Positions 5,049 through 11,770 of a stretch of 11,770 nt of DNA are shown piece by piece. The translations under genes and the position numbers were made by a program. A model generated the notes under the pieces. The model worked only from the letters and a program-made list of their open reading frames with translations. It was not told the origin of the DNA and ran no database searches. The DNA lies in the NCBI GenBank assembly GCA_028706835.1, contig JAQTVL010000071.1, positions 1 to 11,770 on the forward strand, read 5' to 3'. The stretch's first letter is position 1. Every line of letters starts with the position of its first letter. This stretch comes from Phycisphaerae bacterium (GTDB lineage Bacteria; Planctomycetota; Phycisphaerae; JAJVII01).

Positions 5049-7063
5049 TTTCGCTTCTCGTGATTGTTCACGTTACCGGCCGGCGCCGTGGTGCTGCCCG
5101 GCTTCATGCCGCCGCCCTGCGTCGCCGACAAGGCCGCCCGATAGCGCGGCTCCAGCCCGGCCTTGGCGCGAATGGCCTCCAGCGCGTCCTTCGCGGGCTC
5201 AGCCGTTTGCAGCACGTTGTTGCGCCACGCCTGCTGTTCCCGCGTGCAGTGATTGAAGTTCACCGGCTGGCCGACGTTGTAGACGACGTTGTCTTCGAAG
5301 ACATACCCTTTCACCCCATAGTCCGCGCTGATGCCGTCAAGGTAGATTCCCGCCACGGGGTTCTGCACCGTGCTGAGGGTGGACGGCCGGATGTCGTGGA
5401 TCAGGTTGCCGCGGAACGTCAGCGTCGGATACGGTTTGGCGAAGTTCCCGCCCAGATAGATGCCCGCCCCGTCCACCGCCGTTTTCATCACGTCGTGAAC
5501 GTGGTTGTACTCGATCGTGCAATTCCGCATGAAGTTGAGGTTTCGCAATCCGTCGCCGCCGGACACGATGCCCGCATAGGAGATGTCATGGACCCAGTTG
5601 TGGGCGACCGTGCTGTCTCGCGCCAGGCCCAGAAGGATGCCGATGGCCCCGTAGAACTCATGGCCGCAGTCGTGGACGTGGTTGTTGGCGATGCGAAGGC
5701 CCGTATGCTCGCCGCCCTCGATGTCGATGACGGCCTTGGGGAAGAAGGACAGGTCGTCGCGGTCGGCCGAACCACCCGCGCTGATGCCGCCGGCGCCCAG
5801 GTCGTGGATATCGTTGCCCTCGACCACGATGCGGGCGCAGCCGACGCCCAGGAGTATCCCCTGGCCGCTCGCATGCGCCACCTCGCCGTCGGTGAATCCG
5901 CATCCGACGGCGTGCTCGAAGCGCACCGCGGGGTCGACCAGCCGGCCCGCGGGCGGCTCGAAGTCCACGATCATTGCCCCGAACCACGCCAGGAACCCCT
6001 CCGGCGGCAGCGGCCAGTCCGCGTACGCCACCTTGAGGCCCTTGAAGTGCAGGTTGCGAACGGGTTTGCCTTTCGCCCCAGTCACGGCCAGCAGCGTGTT
6101 CTGCGCGACCGGCGCCACCACCGAGGCCTTTGTCATGTCCTCACCGGCGCGGGGCCAATAGGACAGCACGCCCGTCGAGCGGTCCAGATACCACTCGCCC
6201 GGCTGGTCCAGAAACTCCGCCGCGTTCTCGAAATAGCACTTGCGGCCGTGTACCGGATACCCGATGTGGCAGTAGAACGGCAGGCTGGGCGCGACCCACT
6301 TGAACGGCGGTTTGAGGACCACCGTCTGCGCCTTCTCGTCAATGCTGCCGAGCCGCTTGCGGGACGCATCGTTGTTGTAGAGCCAGACCACTTCGACGTC
6401 GGCCGGGTTCTTCCAGGCCGCGATCGGGTGGTCGACGCTGATCGTCAACTCGGCGGGATCGTTCCATTTGCTGGCCTTGCCCAGCAGCAACTGCCCCTGT
6501 TCCGGCGCCGGATTGGTCTCGACGCCTTCCCGTTTCACCGACGCCAGTTTCCACCACGGGGCGTCGATGTTCGGGGTCCTGGCGCGGATGGCCCGGCGGT
6601 CGTTCACGAACAGTTGCCGGAAATACCACTTGCCGGCTTTGACGTCCGGCAACTCGGCGGTCCAGATATTGCCCTCCCCCTTCTTCCATCCGGCGATCTG
6701 CCGCCCGCCGGACAGCACGACCTTCTCGCCCGGGACCGCGGCATAGGTGATCGAGAACTTCTCCGTGCCGGAATCCTGGGGCCCGAAGGCAATCGCCTCC
6801 GTCTGCGAATACACGCCGCCGTGGATCAGCACCAGCACGTCGCCGGCAAGCCCGACCGCGACTTTCGCGCGGATCGCGTCGCGGGCCCGCCGCACCGTCG
6901 CGAACGGCTTGTCCTTCGTCCCCGGATTCGTGTCCTTGCCGTTGACGGCCACATGAAAGTCCGCCGGGCTCGATGCAACCATGTCGGCCTCCGCGTTGTT
7001 TGCCCGGGCGCACCCGGCCACGAGCAGCATTCCTACGATCAATCTGCCGGGAAGTCCGTGCAT
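5045..7063 (-). CDS. Secreted right-handed beta-helix lipoprotein, GH141-like
   Basis: The 672-aa product begins with a short signal peptide (GRLIVGMLLVAGC) whose VAGC lipobox predicts lipidation at Cys18 and a membrane-anchored, outward-facing protein. Residues about 36-120 (FHVAVNGKDTNPGTKDKPFATVRRA...VVLSGGRQIAGW) are the DUF1565-like opening of pectate-lyase-fold enzymes. Residues 145-310 include KWYFRQLFVNDRRAIRARTPN and FENAAEFLDQPGEWYLDRSTGVLSYWP, a pattern I associate with GH141-type proteins (known members are an alpha-L-fucosidase and a xylanase). From about 380 to 600 run beta-helix coils with an N-x-x-H-D ladder (NDIHD, NHVHD, NWVHD, NHVHD, NLIHD). Start ATG at 7063 has AGAGGA seven bases upstream. 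It heads the second block and overlaps the URO-D gene. The fold is confident; GH141 membership is moderate and needs a profile search. The long opposite-strand frame here is a shadow. Confidence 0.88.
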   Translation of the reverse strand: MHGLPGRLIVGMLLVAGCARANNAEADMVASSPADFHVAVNGKDTNPGTKDKPFATVRRARDAIRAKVAVGLAGDVLVLIHGGVYSQTEAIAFGPQDSGTEKFSITYAAVPGEKVVLSGGRQIAGWKKGEGNIWTAELPDVKAGKWYFRQLFVNDRRAIRARTPNIDAPWWKLASVKREGVETNPAPEQGQLLLGKASKWNDPAELTISVDHPIAAWKNPADVEVVWLYNNDASRKRLGSIDEKAQTVVLKPPFKWVAPSLPFYCHIGYPVHGRKCYFENAAEFLDQPGEWYLDRSTGVLSYWPRAGEDMTKASVVAPVAQNTLLAVTGAKGKPVRNLHFKGLKVAYADWPLPPEGFLAWFGAMIVDFEPPAGRLVDPAVRFEHAVGCGFTDGEVAHASGQGILLGVGCARIVVEGNDIHDLGAGGISAGGSADRDDLSFFPKAVIDIEGGEHTGLRIANNHVHDCGHEFYGAIGILLGLARDSTVAHNWVHDISYAGIVSGGDGLRNLNFMRNCTIEYNHVHDVMKTAVDGAGIYLGGNFAKPYPTLTFRGNLIHDIRPSTLSTVQNPVAGIYLDGISADYGVKGYVFEDNVVYNVGQPVNFNHCTREQQAWRNNVLQTAEPAKDALEAIRAKAGLEPRYRAALSATQGGGMKPGSTTAPAGNVNNHEKRK

Positions 7064-7168
7064 CTCAGTGTCCTCTCGTCCTCTTGCAGATCACAATTAT
7101 CTCGCGTGGGCATGGCCGGCCCGCCGTCCAAGACAGCCGGACGGCGCTCCAGCCCTGGCCCCCGCCTT
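7064..7168. other. Short gap with weak hairpin and possible -10 box
   Basis: A 7-bp inverted repeat, GCCGTCC/GGACGGC with a 9-base loop, lies at 7123-7145, downstream of the small gene on the minus strand. It has no T-tract, so a Rho-independent terminator is not well supported. GATAAT on the minus strand (7096-7101) resembles a -10 box about 30 bases before the beta-helix start, but no convincing -35 stands 16-18 bases away. The gap may separate two transcription units or be simple read-through. Confidence 0.25.
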
Positions 7169-7359
7169 TCACTTAGCTCGCCGGTACAGCACGGTCACTG
7201 CCGCCGGCGCCTTCTTCATCTTCACCGGCAGCCGGACGCGATTCGGCCTGCGCCGAGCGCGGACAGCACGCTGGCCAGCCACGCTCGCGAATCGAGCATC
7301 TCGTCCGCCGTGACCAGGTTCGAATAGTCCGGCCGGGCACTCTTTCGGTGCGTGCTCAT
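7169..7359 (-). pseudogene. Small gene of about 63 codons with apparent -1 frameshift
   Basis: An ATG at 7359 overlaps the stop of the SGNH-like gene (ATGA, 7356-7359) and has AGAGGA about six bases upstream. It encodes MSTHRKSARPDYSNLVTADEMLDSRAWLASVLSALGAGRIASG and stops at 7222. Just there, a second frame with equally strong G/C third positions continues as RVRLPVKMKKAPAAVTVLYRRAK and stops at 7169. Moving from the first to the second needs a -1 shift (or one missing base) somewhere around 7225-7270. I do not recognise either half. It could be a 45-aa protein, a broken 63-aa gene, a sequencing error, or programmed frameshifting, though I see no obvious slippery heptamer. Confidence 0.45.
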
Positions 7360-8561
7360 TGGATTCCTCTCGTCTGGGGTTTCGGGGACTCGGGTCCGGC
7401 GGCGACCTGAAGGACGTCCATGTCCACGTGTTTGGCGCCTCGGGGATCGTAGGCCGGCGGCTTGGGGTCGAGCCACGCAACCAGGTCTTCTCGAATCGCG
7501 AAGGCGAAGAAGTGGTTGCCGGTCGGGTTGTAGTGTCCGATATACTGCCGTTTGCAGTAGTCCTCCGGCGTCAGTCGGAACGCCGCGTAATCAGTGCGAT
7601 ATCGCGCCAGGATGTCGACGATCGGCAGGCCAACCTTGGCCAGATCGTCCACCAGGCTCTGATCGCGCCGGGGCGCTCCCGACAGCGCGCGAGCCACCTC
7701 GCTTGCGCTGTAGCTCAGAAGGATCATCAGCCGCTTTCCTCGGGATTCGGCGAACTGCTTGGCCATCCGCACGATATGCCCAGTGGAGGCCCATGCGTAG
7801 GCGTCATAGAGGCGATCCAAGCCGACGCCGAAGAATTCCGCCAGTTCATTCAGGTCGCTGATGTCATCCACGTGCCCGCCGCCGGCGAGGACCTGGAGTT
7901 TGACGATGGGATCGTTGCGGAATGTTTCGTAAACGAACGAGGGCTCACTCAGCCGGCGAAGGGATTCGGGCGTTGCGAACGGATTCGGGCGCTCGGCCCA
8001 GGAACCGGTTTGGAGGTCCAGTCGGATGTGCGCCCACGGCATGGCATGGAAACCGGGGTTGTCGCGATGCTCGGCCTGAAACCAGGGCAGATGCAGCCAT
8101 CGGCAGGCCATGAGGCTGCGATAGTGGTCATCATTCCACACATTCAGAATCACATAGGGCGTGCCGGCGTCGGTTGTCTCCATGCGTTTCATTCGCAGAT
8201 ACGCCTGGTAGACGCCATATCCGCCGACGCCGAAGTTGCGAATCGGCTCTCCGAAATGGGCGGCCAGGGCCTCCTGCCACGTCTCCCCGTCGCTCACCTG
8301 GTTGCACTCGGTGAAACTGTTCCCATAGGTGTTGACCCGGCACGGGCGATGGCGATAGTTCACCAACCGCCGGGCGCCGTTGGGCTCGAACGAGTAAAAC
8401 ACGTTGCACCCCGCCACCCCGTCCTGGCCCACCACGTCAGCAGGCAGATACGCGAGTTCGGGATCGAACCGGGTGCCGGCGATGGCTTCCGGATGGCGAA
8501 ACGACTCCGTGCCCTTCGCGGAGAGGGCGCATGACTCCAGATACTCTCTCAGGTTAGCCAT
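7356..8561 (-). CDS. SGNH/GDSL-hydrolase-like protein
   Basis: The 401-aa product shows the spaced blocks of SGNH esterases/acyl hydrolases: nucleophile Ser82 in TYGNSFTEC (78-86), the glycine block FGVGGYGVYQAY (110-121), Asn143 in LNVWNDDH, and His350 in GHYNPTGNHFFA near the C-terminus. The usual Asp before the catalytic His is not in its normal D-x-x-H place, so the triad may be altered. There is no signal peptide, so it is probably cytoplasmic. Possible roles include sugar deacetylation, which is inference. I start it at ATG 8561, not the ATG at 8603. AAGGAG lies four bases before 8561, the overlap with the upstream gene falls from 50 to 8 bp, and the extra 14 residues look unrelated to a domain. 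It ends in an ATGA overlap with the small gene. Confidence 0.85.
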   Translation of the reverse strand: MANLREYLESCALSAKGTESFRHPEAIAGTRFDPELAYLPADVVGQDGVAGCNVFYSFEPNGARRLVNYRHRPCRVNTYGNSFTECNQVSDGETWQEALAAHFGEPIRNFGVGGYGVYQAYLRMKRMETTDAGTPYVILNVWNDDHYRSLMACRWLHLPWFQAEHRDNPGFHAMPWAHIRLDLQTGSWAERPNPFATPESLRRLSEPSFVYETFRNDPIVKLQVLAGGGHVDDISDLNELAEFFGVGLDRLYDAYAWASTGHIVRMAKQFAESRGKRLMILLSYSASEVARALSGAPRRDQSLVDDLAKVGLPIVDILARYRTDYAAFRLTPEDYCKRQYIGHYNPTGNHFFAFAIREDLVAWLDPKPPAYDPRGAKHVDMDVLQVAAGPESPKPQTRGIQ

Positions 8562-9663
8562 GACGCTCCTTCCGAGTTGCCCCGCCCGCCGCGTGTTGGC
8601 CATAGATGCGGATCAAGTCCAGGCCGAGGTCCTCAGCCATGCCCTGTAGGCGAAGCATCACGTGGTCGGGCAGGGCCATGCCGTCTTCGATCGCCCGCTG
8701 CCGGGACTCGTGCTCCATCTCGCCGGGCAGGTAGATTCGATCGCTGCCTTTGGCCTTGGGCGCACTTCTGATCTGGCGAGTCAATTCGTCCATCCGCCGC
8801 TTGAAGTCGGCGACCGGCTCAAAGGCGGCGATGTGAATGGCGATGAACGTATGCGATTGACTGACGGGCGCGACGGGGCCACCGCCCCAACTGCTGATGC
8901 CGTTGCCGAACGCGCCGCCGCTCAGCACACCGGTCAGGATCTCGACCATCAGCGCCAGGCCATAGCCCTTGTGCGCCGCCATCGGCAGCAGTGCGCCGAC
9001 GGCTGGATAGCCGGTCGGGTCGGTGGTGGGCAGGCCATCCGCGTTGACGAGCCAGCCGTCCGGGATCGGCTTGCCGACATCGCGCAGCGCGAAGACCTTG
9101 CTTGCGGCGACGACGCTGGTGGCGATGTCGAGCATGACGGGCGGCTCGTCGCCCGCGGGCACGGCGTAGGCGATGGGGTTCGTGCCCAGCACGGGGCCTC
9201 GCGAGCCGGGCACAGCCATGCAGGGATCGACGTTGGTGAAGCTCAGGCCGATCATGTCCTGACGGGCTGCCAGGTGCGCGTAGTAGCCGGCGGCGCCGTA
9301 GTGGCCGCTGTTGCGGACCGTGGCGACGGCTATTCCGGTCTGGTGGGCCTTGTCGATGGCGGCGGTCATGGCCAGCACCGACGCCGGCATGGGCATGGAA
9401 TGGTGGCCGTCGAACGTCGCCCAACTGGCGCCCTGGCCCACCAGCTCGGGTTTGGCGTGCAGGTCCATTCGGCCGTCGCGGTAGCTCTGGAGCAGGGGGC
9501 GTAGCTGCTTGGTCCCGTGGGTATAAGTGCCCCAGGTGTCGGTGGCGACCAGAACCTCGGCCGTGATGTCCGCGTCGGCGCGGTCCATGCCGGCCTTGAG
9601 CATGGCCTCGACGCAGAAGGCGTGGAGGTCGTCGGGGCGAACAGGTTTAACGCACAGCGGCAT
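8554..9663 (-). CDS. Ldh_2 family NAD(P)-dependent oxidoreductase (malate/L-lactate dehydrogenase type)
   Basis: The full-length 369-aa product fits the Ldh_2 (PF02615) family, whose members reduce 2-keto acids or oxidise 2-hydroxy acids with NAD(P): malate, L-lactate, ureidoglycolate, sulfolactate and 2,3-diketo-L-gulonate dehydrogenases. Marks are the catalytic His49 in TYTHGTKQL, VRNSGHYGAAGYYA (117-128), LGTNPIAYAVP (159-169), LDIATSVVAASKV and AAHKGYGLAL (229-238). Start ATG at 9663 has GGAGG about seven bases upstream and lies 16 bp after the D-2-hydroxyacid dehydrogenase stop. Its last codons contain the ribosome site of the SGNH gene. It is a diverged paralogue of the gene at 10666-11770, suggesting two successive or stereospecific steps. 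Substrate is not readable. Confidence 0.93.
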   Translation of the reverse strand: MPLCVKPVRPDDLHAFCVEAMLKAGMDRADADITAEVLVATDTWGTYTHGTKQLRPLLQSYRDGRMDLHAKPELVGQGASWATFDGHHSMPMPASVLAMTAAIDKAHQTGIAVATVRNSGHYGAAGYYAHLAARQDMIGLSFTNVDPCMAVPGSRGPVLGTNPIAYAVPAGDEPPVMLDIATSVVAASKVFALRDVGKPIPDGWLVNADGLPTTDPTGYPAVGALLPMAAHKGYGLALMVEILTGVLSGGAFGNGISSWGGGPVAPVSQSHTFIAIHIAAFEPVADFKRRMDELTRQIRSAPKAKGSDRIYLPGEMEHESRQRAIEDGMALPDHVMLRLQGMAEDLGLDLIRIYGQHAAGGATRKERHG

Positions 9664-9679
9664 GGATGTCCCTCCGGGG

Positions 9680-10651
9680 TTATCGGCGTCCGACGCCGTT
9701 GACGACGTTCACGAGCGGCTGGCCCGTGGCGGCGAGGGCGGCGGCCTTTGCCACGTCCGTCCGAAGCTTGGTGGAGGCCTGGGGCGAGGCCGAGGCCATG
9801 TGGCTGGTGATGATGACGTTGTCCATCCTCAGCAACGGGCTGTCCGTGTTGATCGGCTCGGGGTCGGTGACGTCCAGGGCGGCCGCCGACACCTGGCCGC
9901 TCTGGAGGGCGGCGATCAGGTCGGCCGTCTTGACGAGCGTGCCGCGCGACGCGTTGACCAGGACAACGCCGCGTTTCATCTTCGCAATGCTCTGGGCGTT
10001 TATGATGTATCGCGTCTGCTCCGTGCTGGGGCAATGGAGCGAAATGAGATCGCTCTGAGCGAACAACTCGTCCATGCTGACCGGCTCGCAGCCGGCGGCG
10101 CGGACCTTCGCGGCGTCCAGCGCGGGGTCGAAGGCGATCAGGCGGCACTTGAACGGCTTGAGCCGGCTGGCCACCTCGCGTCCGATTCGCCCGAGGGCGA
10201 CGATGCCCACGGTCATGTTCTTGAGTGCGTGAAGCGAGGCGAGCGGGGCGGGGCACTTCCACTGGCCGGCCTTGATGACGTTCACGCAGGGGACCACCTG
10301 CCGGGTGGCCGCCAGGATGAGTGCCAGCGTATGGTCGGCCACCTCGTCGATGCAGTAGTCCGGCACGTTGCAGACGGGGATGCCCTTGGCGGCAGCCGCC
10401 TTCAGGTCGACGTTGTCCACGCCGATGCCGTAGCGGACGATGATCCTGCTCTTCTGCATGGCGTCGATGGCCGCCGCGTCGACCGGGGCGAACTGGGTGA
10501 TGACGATGTCGGCGTCGGCGACCAGTTCCCTGAGCTTGGCTGGGTCCTTGCCGGTCTTGTTTCCGACCACTGTGCAGCCGAGCGGCTCGAGGATGGCCGC
10601 CTCAATGTCCAACGTGTCGAACCCATAGTCGGTCACGGCAACTTTCAGCAT
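9680..10651 (-). CDS. D-2-hydroxyacid dehydrogenase family protein (phosphoglycerate-dehydrogenase-like)
   Basis: The 323-aa product has the two-domain layout of NAD-dependent (2R)-hydroxyacid dehydrogenases. The catalytic set is Arg236 in NASRGTLV, Glu265 in DPEP and His284 in TSHMAS. The Rossmann segment is VGIVALGRIGREV (148-160) followed by Asp175 in AFDP, which favours NAD over NADP. The first glycine of the usual GxGxxG is alanine here (A-L-G-R-I-G). There is no C-terminal ACT domain, so serine-pathway SerA is less likely than a catabolic 2-ketoacid reductase. I start it at ATG 10651, with AGGAG eight bases upstream and 14 bp after the preceding stop. The frame is open much further upstream, but that part is a shadow of the Ldh_2 gene. 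Confidence 0.93.
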   Translation of the reverse strand: MLKVAVTDYGFDTLDIEAAILEPLGCTVVGNKTGKDPAKLRELVADADIVITQFAPVDAAAIDAMQKSRIIVRYGIGVDNVDLKAAAAKGIPVCNVPDYCIDEVADHTLALILAATRQVVPCVNVIKAGQWKCPAPLASLHALKNMTVGIVALGRIGREVASRLKPFKCRLIAFDPALDAAKVRAAGCEPVSMDELFAQSDLISLHCPSTEQTRYIINAQSIAKMKRGVVLVNASRGTLVKTADLIAALQSGQVSAAALDVTDPEPINTDSPLLRMDNVIITSHMASASPQASTKLRTDVAKAAALAATGQPLVNVVNGVGRR

Positions 10652-10665
10652 GGCATGTTCTCCTG

Positions 10666-11770
10666 TTAGCATGAACCCGTAGAGGCATCGCCCGGGAATT
10701 TCACCCCGAGCTCCGATCCCAATTGTTGCAGGTCGGCCACCACTTCCTTCGGCACGGGAATGCCGTCCCGCCGGCGGCGTTCCATGGCCTCGAATTCCTT
10801 CTCGCCGGCCACATAGATGCGGGTCTGCCCGTCGGCCTTGCGGGACGACTTCATTCGCCGCAGCAGCGTGTCCATGTCGGCGCGGAATTCGTCCACCGGC
10901 CTGAAGGCGTCCACCCGCCACGCGCCGAAGAAGTGCGACACGTTGGTCATTCGCGAATCGCCCCCGGCCGACTCCGGATGGTCGGCCGGTTGGGCGAGGG
11001 GCGCCCCAGCGAGCAGGGCGGTGAATATCTCGACCCACATGGCCAGCCCGTATCCCTTGTGCCCGCCCGTCTCCTCGCCGGCGCCGCCCAGGGGCAGCAG
11101 GCCTCCGCCGACGGACCCCCGCACGTTGCGGAGGACCAGGCCGGGGTCGGTGGTGGGCAGGCCTCGCTCGTCGGTGGCCCATTCCGCGGGGATCGGACGC
11201 CCAAGCCGTTCGTTCGCCTGGAGTTTTCCGATGGGAACGGCGCTGGTGGCCATGTCGAGCACGAAGGGGCGTTCGGCCCCGGCGGGGATGGCCACCGCCA
11301 TCGGGTTCGTGCCGAGGATGGCGTCGGCGCCGAAGGTGGGGACCACCCAGGGGTTGGTGCCGGACATGCACAGTCCGATGCAGTCGTGCTCCAGGGCCAT
11401 CATGGCGTAGTAGCCGGCAATGCCGAAGTGATTGGAGTTTCGCACGGTCACAAAGCCGGCCCCAGCCTGCCGCGCCTTTGCGATCGCCAGTTGCATCGCC
11501 CGGCGTGCGATGGGGGGGCCCAGCCCGCCGCCGCCGTCGATCGTGGCGGCCACGGGCAGGTCGTTCAGGACTCGAACCTGGGGGCAGGGCACGATGCCGC
11601 CGGCCAGAATCCGGCGTGCGTACAGCCAGCCAAGGCGGGCGATCCCGTGGCTCTCGATACCCCGCAGGTCGGCTGTCACCAGGACGTCGGCTGCGCAGCG
11701 GGCATCCTCATCGGGCACGCCGATCTTTCGGAACACCTGTGCGCAGAAATCCCGCAGTGGTTCCGCGGCC
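10666..11770 (-). CDS. Ldh_2 family NAD(P)-dependent oxidoreductase, N-terminus beyond window edge
   Basis: Reading continues in frame to the window edge (AAEPLRDFCAQVFRKIGVPDEDARC...). The GTG at 11736 is therefore an internal Val, and the true start lies outside. Visible are 367 residues with Ldh_2 marks: the SHG motif in LRGIESHGIARL (catalytic His), VRNSNHFGIAGYYA, LGTNPMAVAIP, LDMATSAVPIGKL, GLPTTDP and GGHKGYGLAMWVE. Most of the enzyme is present, probably missing only a few N-terminal residues. It is clearly related to the gene at 8554-9663 but not a recent duplicate, with differing cofactor-loop and C-terminal sequences. It comes first among the visible genes and is followed 14 bp later by the D-2-hydroxyacid dehydrogenase. 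Confidence 0.92.
   Translation of the reverse strand, partial: AAEPLRDFCAQVFRKIGVPDEDARCAADVLVTADLRGIESHGIARLGWLYARRILAGGIVPCPQVRVLNDLPVAATIDGGGGLGPPIARRAMQLAIAKARQAGAGFVTVRNSNHFGIAGYYAMMALEHDCIGLCMSGTNPWVVPTFGADAILGTNPMAVAIPAGAERPFVLDMATSAVPIGKLQANERLGRPIPAEWATDERGLPTTDPGLVLRNVRGSVGGGLLPLGGAGEETGGHKGYGLAMWVEIFTALLAGAPLAQPADHPESAGGDSRMTNVSHFFGAWRVDAFRPVDEFRADMDTLLRRMKSSRKADGQTRIYVAGEKEFEAMERRRRDGIPVPKEVVADLQQLGSELGVKFPGDASTGSC

Noticed and set aside
5039..7327. 762-codon plus-strand open frame opposite the beta-helix gene
   Set aside because: Its product is Val/Asp/His/Arg-rich with no domain pattern. The minus strand gives a signal peptide, beta-helix motifs and a proper ribosome site. Long antisense frames are expected at this GC content.
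9680..11371. 563-aa reading of the D-2-hydroxyacid dehydrogenase frame
   Set aside because: The first 240 residues are an Arg/Gly/Pro-rich shadow of the Ldh_2 gene. The real protein starts at MLKVAV (10651) with its own AGGAG.

Overview
This GC-rich window reads as part of an accessory carbohydrate or organic-acid catabolic locus from a Planctomycetota-like bacterium. Related phyla such as Lentisphaerota or Hydrogenedentota cannot be excluded. The lineage guess rests on three things: a TGILPV-type palindromic repeat inside a coding region, AATGACGAAT-type intergenic repeats, and a family mix of several uroporphyrinogen-decarboxylase-like (URO-D, COG0407) paralogues, a secreted beta-helix glycan enzyme and an SGNH-like protein. 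No rRNA, tRNA, CRISPR array, transposase, phage gene, transporter or transcription regulator was found. All supported genes lie on the minus strand, so transcription runs from high to low coordinates. The gene at each window edge is cut by the boundary.

In transcription order, the first block is a Ldh_2-family oxidoreductase (10666-11770, N-terminus outside the window), a D-2-hydroxyacid dehydrogenase (9680-10651), a second Ldh_2-family oxidoreductase (8554-9663), an SGNH-hydrolase-like protein (7356-8561) and a very small gene that appears frameshifted (7169-7359). Spacings are 14 and 16 bp, then an 8-bp and a 4-bp overlap, as expected of one operon. After about 105 bp with a weak hairpin comes the second block: a beta-helix lipoprotein resembling family GH141 (5045-7063), a full-length URO-D-family protein coupled by an ATGA overlap (3924-5048), and an unrecognised 420-aa protein carrying tandem palindromic repeats in frame (2633-3895).

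The 285-bp gap 2348-2632 holds a REP/BIME-like inverted pair flanked by inverted clusters of AATGACGAAT. The third block follows: a KDPG-aldolase-family protein (1685-2347), a 96-aa remnant joining the two ends of a URO-D protein with its core missing (1388-1678), a DapA/NAL-superfamily lyase (459-1373), and the start of a third URO-D-family protein (1-462), joined to the lyase gene by a GTGA overlap.

A reasonable inference is that extracellular glycan attack (beta-helix lipoprotein, perhaps the SGNH protein) yields a sugar acid or 2-keto-3-deoxy acid, that the two aldolase-type enzymes cleave it, and that the three NAD(P)-type dehydrogenases interconvert 2-hydroxy and 2-keto acids. The role of the URO-D-like proteins in such clusters is the main unknown. 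The substrate cannot be read from the sequence.
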